From NCBI RefSeq assembly GCF_002385225.1, contig NZ_DGDC01000003.1:1-64000 (forward strand): a DNA stretch of 64,000 nt. The letters are read 5' to 3'. Below are positions 52,303-62,270 of this stretch, in pieces (positions within the stretch are counted from its first letter, which is position 1; each line of letters begins with the position of its first letter). Below the pieces are notes generated by a model, which searched no databases, was not told the DNA's origin, and saw only the letters and a list, made by a program, of their open reading frames with translations. Made by a program: the position numbers and the translations under genes. Source of the DNA: Psychrobacter sp. UBA3962. GTDB lineage: Bacteria > Pseudomonadota > Gammaproteobacteria > Pseudomonadales > Moraxellaceae.

Positions 52303-52815
52303 ATGATTAAGATTGTGACCGATAAAACCCCAACCGTAGATGTTGCTAGTATCTTGACTGCTCAAGAAATTGAGGGAATTAATGAGTATATTCATCATTA
52401 CCCTCAAGCTCGAGCGGCCTCTTTAGATGCGCTAAAGCTGGTACAGAAGCGCAATGGTTGGGTAGATGATGCTCAGGTAAATGCTATTGCTAATTTACTT
52501 GATGTACCAGTAACCGATATTGAAGGGGTAGCCACCTTCTTCAACCGTATTTATCGCTCACCAGTAGGTCGCCATGTTATCTTGGTTTGTGACTCTATTG
52601 CTTGTTATTTGACCGGTTATGAAGAGCTGGCTGCTGAACTAAAATCACAGCTAGGTATCGAATTTGGTCAAACCACAGCCGATGGCCGTTTTACGTTACT
52701 GCCAATCTGCTGTTTAGGTAACTGCGATAAAGGCCCTTCTGTGTTAATTGATGAAGATACTTTTGGTCCGGTTACGCCGGATCAGGTTGCCGAGTTATTG
52801 GAGTATTATCCATGA
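52303..52815 (+). CDS. nuoE: NADH-quinone oxidoreductase subunit E
   Basis: A 24-kDa-type subunit with cluster N1a. The 170 residues have the four Cys ligands of a thioredoxin-like [2Fe-2S] domain: CDSIAC and CCLGNC. The N-terminal helical part includes YPQARAASLDALKLVQKRNGWV. Its stop overlaps the nuoF start by 4 bp, indicating translational coupling. Confidence 0.95.
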   Translation: MIKIVTDKTPTVDVASILTAQEIEGINEYIHHYPQARAASLDALKLVQKRNGWVDDAQVNAIANLLDVPVTDIEGVATFFNRIYRSPVGRHVILVCDSIACYLTGYEELAAELKSQLGIEFGQTTADGRFTLLPICCLGNCDKGPSVLIDEDTFGPVTPDQVAELLEYYP

Positions 52816-54416
52816 GTCAGAATGAACAAGTATTAGCTGCCGAGACGCCAAGACTAAGCATTGCTGAACAGTTTGCTCGTCGTAAGCAAGGTCAAGCGCC
52901 GAGCCAATTAAACAATCAGCGTGTGCCTATTTATGGTGATAAAGCTACCGCGACCATTGAGACTAAACCATTAACTTGGCGTTTGGCCCATCATGACGCT
53001 ATTTTAGATTTAGAAACTTATCAATCTTTACGTGGCTTTGAAGGTTTAAAGACCGCTTTAAATAAAGCGCCAAAAGAAGTGGGCGATATGATTAAAGCGG
53101 CCAACGTTCGTGGTCGTGGTGGTGCAGGCTTTAACGCTGGTCTAAAGTGGTCATTCATGACCCCGCCAGATGGGGGGCCGCGTTACCTAATTTGTAACGC
53201 CGACGAAATGGAGCCGGGTACCTTTAAAGACCGCTTGCTTATGGAGCGTCTGCCATTCCAGCTAATCGAAGGTATGCTCATTACTGCTCATGCTATTGGG
53301 GCAACGGATGGTTATATCTTTATCCGTGGCGAGTACATCGTTGCTGCTGAGCGTTTAATGGCAGCCATTGATGAGTGTTTGGCCAATAACTTATTGGGCG
53401 ATAACATTTTAGGCTCAGAGTTTGGTTTTAATTTACACGTGCATACTGGGGCAGGGCGTTATATTTGTGGTGAAGAGACTGCATTGATTAACTGTCTTGA
53501 AGGCCGCCGTGCCAACCCACGTACTAAACCACCTTTCCCACAAGTTTCAGGGGCTTGGGGTCGTCCAACTGTTGTTAACAACGTTGAAACCTTAAGCAAC
53601 ATGCCGGCCATTTTGATTAATGGCGTTGAGTGGTATCAGTCACTGCCAAATGAGAAAGGCAACAGTACTACGCCAGGAACGAAAATCTTTGGTTGTTCAG
53701 GTCTAGTCAATGATCCTGGTCTTTGGGAATTGCCATTTGGCTATACTGCCCGTGAAATTATTGAAGACTTTGCTGGGGGCATGAAGCAAGGCAAGCGTCT
53801 AAAAGCTTGGTTACCTGGTGGGGCTTCTACCGACTTTCTAACCACAGATCATTTAGATCTACCTATGGACTTTGACAGCATCCAAAAAGCGGGTAGCCGT
53901 ATGGGTACGGGTTTGATTATGGTAGTCGATGAATCACAAGACATGGTGCCCTTACTGAAAAACTTGGAGATATTCTTCCAACGTGAGTCTTGCGGATTTT
54001 GTACCCCTTGTCGTGATGGTTTACCTTGGGGCGTGAAGCTATTGACTGCCATCGATGATGGTCATGGTCAAGTGGGTGATGTTGAAAAATTAGAAGGCTT
54101 AACCCGTGATTTATGGTTAGGTAAGACTTTCTGTGCGCACGCACCTGGGGCTATGGAGCCATTAATGAGTGCGCTGAAGTATTTCCGTCATGAATTTGAT
54201 AGCAAAATCGTGGTGCCAGCCGTCGAAGTAGACGCTGAGACCTCGGAGTGGGCTGAGTCGGAAATTAAAAAAGTAATGTCATCTATGGGAAGCGGCAGTC
54301 CTGCGGCATCGTCTAACTCAGGCGCAGATACCGGTAGCAACGTTAATTCGGATACAACAGCAGGCGCAGAAGCCGGGAATAAGACCCCAACTTCTAACCC
54401 TAGTGATGTGAAGTAG
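52812..54416 (+). CDS. nuoF: NADH-quinone oxidoreductase subunit F
   Basis: NADH- and FMN-binding subunit with cluster N3. The 534 residues include VRGRGGAGFNAGLKWSF (FMN/NADH site), AGRYICGEETALINCLEG, and the cluster motif ESCGFCTPCRDGLPWG. The C-terminus carries a Ser/Ala/Asn/Gly-rich tail of about 45 residues (from about 489) beyond the normal family end (E. coli NuoF is 445 residues), plus a longer N-terminus. Overlaps nuoE by 4 bp. Confidence 0.95.
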   Translation: MSQNEQVLAAETPRLSIAEQFARRKQGQAPSQLNNQRVPIYGDKATATIETKPLTWRLAHHDAILDLETYQSLRGFEGLKTALNKAPKEVGDMIKAANVRGRGGAGFNAGLKWSFMTPPDGGPRYLICNADEMEPGTFKDRLLMERLPFQLIEGMLITAHAIGATDGYIFIRGEYIVAAERLMAAIDECLANNLLGDNILGSEFGFNLHVHTGAGRYICGEETALINCLEGRRANPRTKPPFPQVSGAWGRPTVVNNVETLSNMPAILINGVEWYQSLPNEKGNSTTPGTKIFGCSGLVNDPGLWELPFGYTAREIIEDFAGGMKQGKRLKAWLPGGASTDFLTTDHLDLPMDFDSIQKAGSRMGTGLIMVVDESQDMVPLLKNLEIFFQRESCGFCTPCRDGLPWGVKLLTAIDDGHGQVGDVEKLEGLTRDLWLGKTFCAHAPGAMEPLMSALKYFRHEFDSKIVVPAVEVDAETSEWAESEIKKVMSSMGSGSPAASSNSGADTGSNVNSDTTAGAEAGNKTPTSNPSDVK

Positions 54417-54432
54417 AGGAGTAGAAACAGGC

Positions 54433-57400
54433 ATGGCGGTCATACATATTGACGGTAAGCAGGTCGAGGTAAACGGGGCAGACAACTTATTAGAAGCATG
54501 TTTGTCACTGGGTATCGATGTGCCTTATTTCTGCTATCACCCTGCACTTGGTTCAGTCGGCTCATGTCGTCAGTGCGCGGTAAAGCAGTTTAACAATGCA
54601 GAAGATGCAGCAGCAGGTAAAGGTCGATTGGTCATGTCATGTATGGTAGCACCTACCGATGACATGTATATATCAGTGGATGATGCTGAGGCGAAAGCAT
54701 TTCGAAAATCTATTGTAGAGTTTTTAATGACCAACCACCCTCACGATTGTCCAACGTGTGAAGAGGGCGGTCACTGTCATCTACAAGACATGACTTATAT
54801 GTCAGGTCATAATAAGCGTCGTTATCGCTTCACTAAGCGGACTCACCATAACCAAGAATTAGGTCCATTTATCGCCCATGAGATGAACCGCTGTATCGCG
54901 TGTTATCGCTGTGTGCGTTATTACAAAGACTATGCGGGTGGTGAAGATTTAGGTGTTTATGCCTCAAATAACCGAGTTTATTTTGGTCGTGATAAAGACG
55001 GTCAACTTGAAAGCGAATTCTCTGGTAACTTAACCGAAGTGTGCCCAACGGGGGTATTCACTGATAAAACGCATTCAGACCGCTATAACCGTAAATGGGA
55101 CATGCAGTACGCCCCAAGCATCTGTCATGGCTGTTCTGCAGGCTGTAATATTTCAGCAGGTGAGCGCTATGGCGAGCTTCGTCGTATCGAAAACCGTTAT
55201 AACGGAGAAGTAAACCGTTATTTCTTATGTGACTTAGGTCGCTTTAGCTATGGTTATGTCAATCGTGAAGATCGTCCGGTTCAAGCCATTGAACACATCA
55301 ACGACAAGCACGTCAAAATCAATGTTGACTATGCCTTAGATGAGACTGTTAAGCGCTTAACCGGTAAGAAGGTCATCGGTATTGGATCACCAAGAGCCAG
55401 CTTAGAGACCAACTTTGCGCTAAAAAAACTGGTTGGGTTTGACAACTTCTCCACCGGTTTAAACAGCCACCAACAAAGTTTGGTTGAGAAATGTGTTGAG
55501 GTGTTAACTACTCAAGGCATTTATAACCCAACTATGGCTGAAATTGAAGAGCATGACGCGGTATTTATTTTGGGTGAAGATGTTACCCAAACCAGTCCAC
55601 GTATCGCTTTGGCCATTCGTCAAGCGGCAAAAAATAAAAAAATCAAAATGGCTGAAGCGCTAAGAACAGAATCTTGGTTAGCAGAGCCAGTGCAGCGTAT
55701 TGGTCAAAAAGAATTAAGCCCAGTCTACATTGTAGATACGGTTCAAACTAAATTAGATGACATCAGTAAAGTCAGCTGTGTGGCAACACCAGAAGACATT
55801 GCCAGCTTAGGCTTTGCAGTTGCCGATGCTATTAAGAGTTTAGGTAATGACCTTGAGCAAATTAAGCAAGCTTCACCGCAAGAGCAACAAGCAGATGCTA
55901 TGCAAGAATTGGCTCAGCAAATCGCTTTAGATTTGGTGACGGCTGATAAACCCTTAGTGGTGTCAGGTACCGGTCAGTTCAGTGTGGCCATCATCGAAGC
56001 TTCTGCTCAAATTGCCCAAGCTTTAACCGATAAACGTGACCAGATTAAAGCTTATGAGCTGGAGCAAATTGAAGTTCATAATGCTAAAGTACGTGCGCAA
56101 CAGGCTGAGCAGCAGCCAAGCGAAGACCAAGAGCTTGATGCTAAGCCAGATCAAGCGGGTCAATCAAAAGCTGCTGATAACTTAGAGCGTCAGCCAAGCC
56201 AAGAGCCTTTAGAATTAAAGCAAGCCAATGAAAAATACAGCAAGCAGGCGGGCTTATACTTAAGCGTGCGCAATGCAAATAGCTTTGGTGTTTGCTTATT
56301 AGGCGGCAAGTCGGTTGAAGAATTATTAGCAACAGACTTTGATGCGGTTATTGTGGCAGAAAACCAACTAACTGATGCCCTAGATATTGACAAGTTAGCT
56401 GAGCTATTAAGCGACAAGACGGTTATTGCTTTAGATCATCAAAACCTACATTGGCATAAATTCGTTGATATTGTGTTGCCAGCAGCGAGCTTCGCGGAAG
56501 CAGATGGTACTTTGATTTCTGCCGAAGGCCGTGCTCAGCGCTTCTTCCAAGTCTATGATCCAAGCTATTACGATCATAAAAACTGTATTAAAGAAGGCTG
56601 GCGTTGGCTACATGCGGTTGAAACCAGTCTAAATCAGTTACCCCTTGATTGGACTCAATTGGATGATGTTATTAACGAATTGGTTAAGACTCATCCTAAT
56701 TTAGAAGGCATTAAGCAGGCAGCACCGGATTCAGACTTCCGTATTTCAGGTCTAAAAATTGCACGTGAACCAAGACGTTACTCAGGCCGTACCGCTATGC
56801 GCGCTAATATCTCAGTGCATGAGCCCATGCAGCCAAAAGATATTGATACCGGCTTAACTTTCTCGATGGAAGGGTATAGTGGGACACAGACTCCTGGCTC
56901 GATGATTCCTTTTGCTCAAGCTCCGGGTTGGAACTCACCACAAGCTTGGAATAAGTACCAAGACAAAGTGGGCGGTAGCCTAAAACAAGGGGATCCCGGT
57001 ATTCGTCTATTTGATTTGATGGATGAAACCAAGAAACGCGCAAAACGCGAATATATTCGTCCAGAATTGGCTCAGCCTGTTAAGACGAGTATTTTCCAAG
57101 GTCAGGCCAAGTTGGTTCCGGTCCATAATATCTATGGCAGCTCTGCTATGGCACATAGAAGCCCAGTAATTGCAGAACAAATGCAGCAGCCTGCATTCTA
57201 TATTGGGGCAGAAGATGCTGAGCACTGGCAAGTAAGTAATAACGACTGGTTGGCCATCACCGTAGAGGGTCAGCGTGTTGAGTTGCCAGTCACTATCGTA
57301 GCTTATCTTGCAGAAGGCTGTATTGGCTATCCAGTCGGTCAAGTGCCCATTTTACATGGTCACCTACCAGCCTCTGTGCTAAAAATTGATCCACCAAAAA

Positions 57401-57450
57401 CGTCAACAGTCATAAGTAACAAACCACAGTTAGAGGGTCAGGGAGGTTAA
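54433..57450 (+). CDS. nuoG: NADH-quinone oxidoreductase subunit G
   Basis: Largest peripheral-arm subunit (1005 residues) with several Fe-S clusters. The N-terminal [2Fe-2S] ligands lie in SVGSCRQCAV, the His/Cys set in NHPHDCPTCEEGGHC, and two further clusters in CIACYRCVRYY and CHGCSAGC. The molybdopterin-oxidoreductase-like body follows. About 70 residues near 533-602 form a Gln/Glu/Lys-rich, low-complexity insert not seen in E. coli NuoG (908 residues). 16 bp from nuoF, 1 bp from nuoH. Confidence 0.95.
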   Translation: MAVIHIDGKQVEVNGADNLLEACLSLGIDVPYFCYHPALGSVGSCRQCAVKQFNNAEDAAAGKGRLVMSCMVAPTDDMYISVDDAEAKAFRKSIVEFLMTNHPHDCPTCEEGGHCHLQDMTYMSGHNKRRYRFTKRTHHNQELGPFIAHEMNRCIACYRCVRYYKDYAGGEDLGVYASNNRVYFGRDKDGQLESEFSGNLTEVCPTGVFTDKTHSDRYNRKWDMQYAPSICHGCSAGCNISAGERYGELRRIENRYNGEVNRYFLCDLGRFSYGYVNREDRPVQAIEHINDKHVKINVDYALDETVKRLTGKKVIGIGSPRASLETNFALKKLVGFDNFSTGLNSHQQSLVEKCVEVLTTQGIYNPTMAEIEEHDAVFILGEDVTQTSPRIALAIRQAAKNKKIKMAEALRTESWLAEPVQRIGQKELSPVYIVDTVQTKLDDISKVSCVATPEDIASLGFAVADAIKSLGNDLEQIKQASPQEQQADAMQELAQQIALDLVTADKPLVVSGTGQFSVAIIEASAQIAQALTDKRDQIKAYELEQIEVHNAKVRAQQAEQQPSEDQELDAKPDQAGQSKAADNLERQPSQEPLELKQANEKYSKQAGLYLSVRNANSFGVCLLGGKSVEELLATDFDAVIVAENQLTDALDIDKLAELLSDKTVIALDHQNLHWHKFVDIVLPAASFAEADGTLISAEGRAQRFFQVYDPSYYDHKNCIKEGWRWLHAVETSLNQLPLDWTQLDDVINELVKTHPNLEGIKQAAPDSDFRISGLKIAREPRRYSGRTAMRANISVHEPMQPKDIDTGLTFSMEGYSGTQTPGSMIPFAQAPGWNSPQAWNKYQDKVGGSLKQGDPGIRLFDLMDETKKRAKREYIRPELAQPVKTSIFQGQAKLVPVHNIYGSSAMAHRSPVIAEQMQQPAFYIGAEDAEHWQVSNNDWLAITVEGQRVELPVTIVAYLAEGCIGYPVGQVPILHGHLPASVLKIDPPKTSTVISNKPQLEGQGG

Positions 57451-57451
57451 T

Positions 57452-58498
57452 ATGGAATCTATTCGAATCATCCCTGAGGTGCCAGGCTTTCTAAGTCAAA
57501 GCTTATCGGTAGACGCTTGGAATACTTTATTCCTAGTCGGTCAAGCTTTGGTTATTTTCCTAGTCGTGGTTATTGTCGCTGCATTAATGATTATTTATGA
57601 GCGTCGTATGCTGGCCTTATGGCAAGACCGTTATGGTCCAAACCGAGTAGGGCCTTGGGGATCATTACAGCTTATCGCAGATATGTTGAAAATCTTCTTT
57701 AAAGAAGATTGGACACCAAAGTTTGCTGATAAGTTTATATTCATCCTAGCACCAGCGATTGCTATGTTCACAGCTCTGGTATCATTTGCCATTATTCCAA
57801 TCTCTCCCACATTAGGGGTTGCAGATTGGAATATCGGTATCTTATTTTTCTTTGCTATGGCCGGTATGGCAGTCTACGCGGTAATGTTTGGTGGTTGGGC
57901 CTCTGAAAACAAATATTCTTTATTAGGCGGCCTTCGTTCTGCAGCACAAACCATCAGTTATGAAGTGTTCTTAGGCTTATCCCTAATGGGTGTTGTAGCC
58001 ATGACAGGCTCTTTTAACCTACGTGATATTGTAGAAGCACAAACAGGTGGCTTTTGGCACTGGAACATCTTCCCACAATTTTTAGGGTTCTTAACCTTCG
58101 TGGTAGCGGGTGTTGCGGTAACTCACCGTCATCCTTTTGACCAACCAGAAGCAGAACAAGAATTGGCTGAAGGTTATCATGTCGAATATTCAGGCATGAA
58201 GTTCGGTATGTTCTTCATCGGTGAGTATGTCAACGTTGTGCTTATCTCAGCATTGATGACTTGTCTGTTCTTTGGCGGTTGGGATGCCCCTCTAAATTTA
58301 GGCTTTACCATTTTACCTCCTGCTTTCTGGTTTATGATTAAGACCTTATTCTTCATGACCATGTTCGTCTTAGCACGCGGCTCATTAATGCGTCCAAGAT
58401 ATGACCAGGTGATGAACTTCGGCTGGAAAGTGTGTCTGCCGGTGACCTTAATTAACTTATTAATTACCGCAGCATTGATCTTAATTTCCGCTGCTTAA
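57452..58498 (+). CDS. nuoH: NADH-quinone oxidoreductase subunit H
   Basis: Membrane subunit that closes the quinone chamber. It has 348 residues, eight or so helices, and the conserved loop motifs LWQDRYGPNRVGPWGSLQ, SENKYSLLGGLRSAAQTISYEVFLG and PFDQPEAEQELAEGYHVEYSGMKFG. Begins 1 bp after the nuoG stop with a GGGAGG site inside the end of nuoG. Confidence 0.96.
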   Translation: MESIRIIPEVPGFLSQSLSVDAWNTLFLVGQALVIFLVVVIVAALMIIYERRMLALWQDRYGPNRVGPWGSLQLIADMLKIFFKEDWTPKFADKFIFILAPAIAMFTALVSFAIIPISPTLGVADWNIGILFFFAMAGMAVYAVMFGGWASENKYSLLGGLRSAAQTISYEVFLGLSLMGVVAMTGSFNLRDIVEAQTGGFWHWNIFPQFLGFLTFVVAGVAVTHRHPFDQPEAEQELAEGYHVEYSGMKFGMFFIGEYVNVVLISALMTCLFFGGWDAPLNLGFTILPPAFWFMIKTLFFMTMFVLARGSLMRPRYDQVMNFGWKVCLPVTLINLLITAALILISAA

Positions 58499-58670
58499 GG
58501 TAACTGAAGGCACAAAAAAGCAAGACTGCAAATTTGAGAAAAGTATAGTTAAGTTAGACTTAGTTCGATAATAAATACTGAGTTTTTGAATCTTCTATTT
58601 ATTGGGTTAGATGGGGCCAGTTAAAACGCTTTAGCGGCCTTATCACTGATAAGCAATTAGAGAAGTTAAC

Positions 58671-59219
58671 ATGTTTAAAACGTTGAAAAATACAGTCGTG
58701 GGCATGTTTACCATTGTGCGTTCTATGTGGATGGTTAACAGTCATGCGTTTAGACCTCGAGATACGATATTGTATCCTGAACAGCCTGTTCCTGTGCCGC
58801 CACGTTTCAGGGGCCGTATTGTCCTGACCCGTGATCCAGATGGCGACGAGCGCTGTGTGGCGTGTAACTTGTGTGCAGTAGCTTGCCCTGTGGCTTGTAT
58901 CTCATTACAAAAAGCTGAGCGTGAAGATGGGCGCTGGTATCCTGAGTTTTTCCGTATTAACTTCTCGCGCTGTATCTTTTGTGGTATGTGCGAAGAAGCT
59001 TGTCCGACGACAGCCATTCAGCTAACTCCAGATTTCGAGTTAGGCGAATATGTGCGCCAAAACTTAGTATACGAAAAAGAACACCTATTAATCTCAGGTC
59101 CAGGTAAATACCCTGAATATAACTATTACCGTGTTAGCGGTATGGCGATTAAAGACAAACCAAAAGGTGCTGCCCAAAATGAGGCTCAACCTGTCGATTT
59201 AAGGAGTCTATTGCCATGA
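58671..59219 (+). CDS. nuoI: NADH-quinone oxidoreductase subunit I
   Basis: Ferredoxin-like subunit of 182 residues holding clusters N6a and N6b. Two CxxCxxCxxxCP motifs, CVACNLCAVACP and CIFCGMCEEACP, supply eight ligands. Length and order match E. coli NuoI. The stop overlaps the nuoJ ATG by 4 bp. The 172-bp gap before it is the largest after nuoCD, and shows no terminator. Confidence 0.96.
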   Translation: MFKTLKNTVVGMFTIVRSMWMVNSHAFRPRDTILYPEQPVPVPPRFRGRIVLTRDPDGDERCVACNLCAVACPVACISLQKAEREDGRWYPEFFRINFSRCIFCGMCEEACPTTAIQLTPDFELGEYVRQNLVYEKEHLLISGPGKYPEYNYYRVSGMAIKDKPKGAAQNEAQPVDLRSLLP

Positions 59220-59920
59220 GTTGGCTACACTGGTTTGACAATACTGCATTGGTAGGATTCTATGCCTTAGGCTTGGTGGCAATTATTGCCAGCTTGCGAG
59301 TCATTATGCTCGCTAATCCTGTTCATGCCATTCTTTCTATGATTGTGACTTTACTTGCTTTGGCAGGTATCTTTTTTATTATCGGTGCTCCTTTTGCCGG
59401 AGCGTTACAGGTTATTGTATACGCTGGGGCAATCTTAGTGCTATTCGTCTTCGTCATTATGATGTTGAACTTAGGAACTAAGAATGATGCTCGTGAAAGC
59501 AAGTGGTTGGCCTCAGATGTTTGGGCCGTACCTACCGCATTAACTTTTGTTATCGCTGTGGTTTTGGTTTATATGCTGTCCTTGGGCAACGGTATTTCTA
59601 CCGCAGAGGGTACAGTAGCGACTGCCACAATAGGCGCAGCAACTGTCTCTGCTAAGCAAGTCGGTATCGCTCTATTTACTGAATACCTATTGTTAGTAGA
59701 AGTAGCGGCCTTGTTGTTATTGGCTGCTCTAGTTGCCGCTTACCACTTGGGTAAGAGAGCACTGGATGATGAAAATGAAAGTCACACCAGCCGTAATTCA
59801 GCGCCAAGAGGTCACAGCGATGAGGTGTATGACTATCAACCTATTGATGCCAAAGACTTCATAGACAATCATAATCAATATAATGTTAGATCTAACCTGC
59901 ACAATAAGGAGGATAGTTAA
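59216..59920 (+). CDS. nuoJ: NADH-quinone oxidoreductase subunit J
   Basis: Membrane subunit next to the proton path, with five helices, the conserved PVHAILSMIVTLLALAGIFF region and the VIVYAGAILVLFVFVIMML helix. The 234 residues are about 50 longer than E. coli NuoJ because of a polar C-terminal tail (about 185-234, Asp/Asn/His-rich). Overlaps nuoI by 4 bp and nuoK by 1 bp. Confidence 0.95.
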   Translation: MSWLHWFDNTALVGFYALGLVAIIASLRVIMLANPVHAILSMIVTLLALAGIFFIIGAPFAGALQVIVYAGAILVLFVFVIMMLNLGTKNDARESKWLASDVWAVPTALTFVIAVVLVYMLSLGNGISTAEGTVATATIGAATVSAKQVGIALFTEYLLLVEVAALLLLAALVAAYHLGKRALDDENESHTSRNSAPRGHSDEVYDYQPIDAKDFIDNHNQYNVRSNLHNKEDS

Positions 59921-60390
59921 TGGCAACTGCAACCTCTGAAACAGCGCATAGCCTTGAAGGCGCAGCTGTAAATACTGCCAATCCAGATACTACTTCAGCA
60001 GCTTCAATCCAGTCGCTGCAAATGACATCTGTCGAAATGGTGCAGGGTACCCCAAATAATACAGTAGTAGAAAACTCTATTTTGGGCCCAATTCCTATGG
60101 AGCATGGTCTAATATTAGCGGGCATTATTTTTGCCATTGGTTTATGCGGGGTTATGGTTCGTCGTAACTTCTTATTTATGCTAATGAGCTTAGAGATTAT
60201 GATGAGTGCCGCCGGACTTGCTTTTATTGTCGCCGGCAGTCATTGGTTAAGTGCTGATGGTCAAGTTATGTTTATCTTTATCTTAACCTTAGCAGCAGCT
60301 GAAGCGTCATTAGGCTTGGCTATTCTATTACAGTTCTACCATCGCCGTGGTCACCTAGACATTGATTCGGCCAATGAGATGAGAGGTTAA
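59920..60390 (+). CDS. nuoK: NADH-quinone oxidoreductase subunit K with an N-terminal extension
   Basis: Three-helix antiporter-like subunit (MrpC type). The core starts near Met60 (IPMEHGLILAGIIF) and contains the conserved Glu in MSLEIMMSAAG and in AAAEASLGLAI. Before it lies a polar Ser/Thr/Asn-rich segment of about 58 residues, absent from the usual 100-residue NuoK. An AAGGAGG site sits 7 nt before the ATG at 59920, so translation most likely begins there and the extension is real. The stop of nuoJ overlaps the start by 1 bp. Confidence 0.92.
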   Translation: MATATSETAHSLEGAAVNTANPDTTSAASIQSLQMTSVEMVQGTPNNTVVENSILGPIPMEHGLILAGIIFAIGLCGVMVRRNFLFMLMSLEIMMSAAGLAFIVAGSHWLSADGQVMFIFILTLAAAEASLGLAILLQFYHRRGHLDIDSANEMRG

Positions 60391-60394
60391 TGAG

Positions 60395-62269
60395 ATGAGT
60401 TTATTAGCGTTAACCTTTATTTTCCCTGCCATCAGCTTTCTGATTCTAGCGGCAATGCGTGATAAATTATCAGAAACTGCCGCAAAATGGTTGGGCGTAG
60501 GTAGCATGGGCTTATCTGCCTTATGTGCTCTAATTGCTTCAGTAAGTTATTTACAAGCCAATGATCCCAGTACCGTTATCAACATTCCATTATGGACTTG
60601 GTTACAGGTTGGCGACTTTGCCCCTGCTTTCGGTCTAAGCTTTGATGGTTTGGCCTTAACCATGTTAGGGGTAATTACCGGTGTGGGCTTCTTAATTCAC
60701 CTATTTGCTTCATGGTATATGAAAGGTGATGTTGGCTTTGCTCGCTTCTTTAGTTATATGAACCTGTTCGTTGCCAGCATGATTTTGTTGGTATTGGCGG
60801 ACAACTTACTGCTTCTTTATTTAGGCTGGGAAGGGGTAGGTATTTGTTCTTACTTACTTATTGGCTTCTATTATCAAAACAGAGCCAATGGCCGTGCTGC
60901 AATGAAAGCCTTTACCGTTACTCGTATCGGTGACGTATTCTTAGCCTTTGGTCTGTTCTTACTATTCCGTGAGTTCGGTACTTTAAATATTCAAGACATT
61001 ATTACCCAAGCGCCGCAAATGTTCGAAGCCAACAACTCTACTTTAGTGTTGGCAACGATGATGTTAGTTGGTGGTGCGATGGGTAAGTCTGCACAGATTC
61101 CTTTACACAGTTGGCTTGCCGATGCGATGGCAGGTCCAACGCCTGTTTCTGCGTTAATTCACGCCGCGACCATGGTAACTGCCGGGGTTTATCTAATTGC
61201 CCGTTTACACCCACTATTCATATTAACCCCAGGCATTTTATTATACTGGGTAGGTGCTGTGGGTGCGATTACTCTGGTAGTGGCTGGCTTCTGTGCTTTA
61301 GCACAAACCGACATCAAACGTATCTTAGCGTATTCGACCATGAGCCAAATTGGTTACATGTTCTTAGCGCTAGGGGTTGGCGCTTGGCAAGGGGCCATCT
61401 TCCATTTAATGACGCACGCTTTCTTTAAAGCTTTATTGTTCTTATCTGCAGGTGCCGTGATTACGGCTGTGCATCATGAACAAAACATCTTTAAGATGGG
61501 TGGTCTGCGTAAGAAGATCCCATTGGTATTCTGGTGCTTCATCGTAGGTGGGGGTGCATTAGCAGCCATTCCTTGGGTAACTGTTGGTTTCTATTCTAAA
61601 GAAGCCATTCTTTGGGAAAGCTATGCAACCGGTCATCAAGTTTTATTCTACATGGGTGTATTTGGGGCGTTCCTAACGTCACTTTATACTTTCCGTATGA
61701 TTTGGTTTACTTTCTTCGGCGAAGAAAAAACTGAAGCGCACAAACTATCGGGCATCTCTTATCAGTTACCGCTAGTGGTGTTACTGGTATTGTCTACCGC
61801 AGTGGGTGCTTTAATTACGCCACCTTTACAAGGGGTACTGCCTGAAAGTGTTGGCCATTTATTAGAGTTAAATGGTGAGGCTCATGCCAAACACACAGCA
61901 GAGTTTATTGCCATGGGCGCTATGGCCTCAGGCCTAATCTTAGCCTTGCTACTGTATGTGGCCAATAGCGGTAAATTGTTGGCTAAGTTTAAAGCCTCAA
62001 GTTTGGGCGGTGCTATTTATTACTGGTGCCATAATGGTCTAGGCTTTGATGCCTTGTATGATTTAGTGTTCGTAAAACCATTTTTATTAATTGGTAAAAT
62101 GCTTAAAGCAGACCCAGTCGATAAGACATGGAACATCCTACCTGCGATTGCTTCAGCGGGTAACAAAGTGATGGCCATGACTCAGACAGGTTCGCTTCGA
62201 GGATATGCCGCAAGCTTTGGATTGGGGATGGCAGTGTTATTGATACTAGTCATGACGACGGTGATTTAA
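60395..62269 (+). CDS. nuoL: NADH-quinone oxidoreductase subunit L
   Basis: Antiporter-like proton-pumping subunit at the distal end of complex I (624 residues, about 16 helices and a lateral helix). Conserved landmarks are LGWEGVGICSYLLIGFYY, HSWLADAMAGPTPVSALIHAATMVTAG and the Lys-containing ALAQTDIKRILAYSTMSQIGYM. It starts 4 bp after the nuoK stop and ends 1 bp before nuoM. Confidence 0.97.
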   Translation: MSLLALTFIFPAISFLILAAMRDKLSETAAKWLGVGSMGLSALCALIASVSYLQANDPSTVINIPLWTWLQVGDFAPAFGLSFDGLALTMLGVITGVGFLIHLFASWYMKGDVGFARFFSYMNLFVASMILLVLADNLLLLYLGWEGVGICSYLLIGFYYQNRANGRAAMKAFTVTRIGDVFLAFGLFLLFREFGTLNIQDIITQAPQMFEANNSTLVLATMMLVGGAMGKSAQIPLHSWLADAMAGPTPVSALIHAATMVTAGVYLIARLHPLFILTPGILLYWVGAVGAITLVVAGFCALAQTDIKRILAYSTMSQIGYMFLALGVGAWQGAIFHLMTHAFFKALLFLSAGAVITAVHHEQNIFKMGGLRKKIPLVFWCFIVGGGALAAIPWVTVGFYSKEAILWESYATGHQVLFYMGVFGAFLTSLYTFRMIWFTFFGEEKTEAHKLSGISYQLPLVVLLVLSTAVGALITPPLQGVLPESVGHLLELNGEAHAKHTAEFIAMGAMASGLILALLLYVANSGKLLAKFKASSLGGAIYYWCHNGLGFDALYDLVFVKPFLLIGKMLKADPVDKTWNILPAIASAGNKVMAMTQTGSLRGYAASFGLGMAVLLILVMTTVI

Positions 62270-62270
62270 G

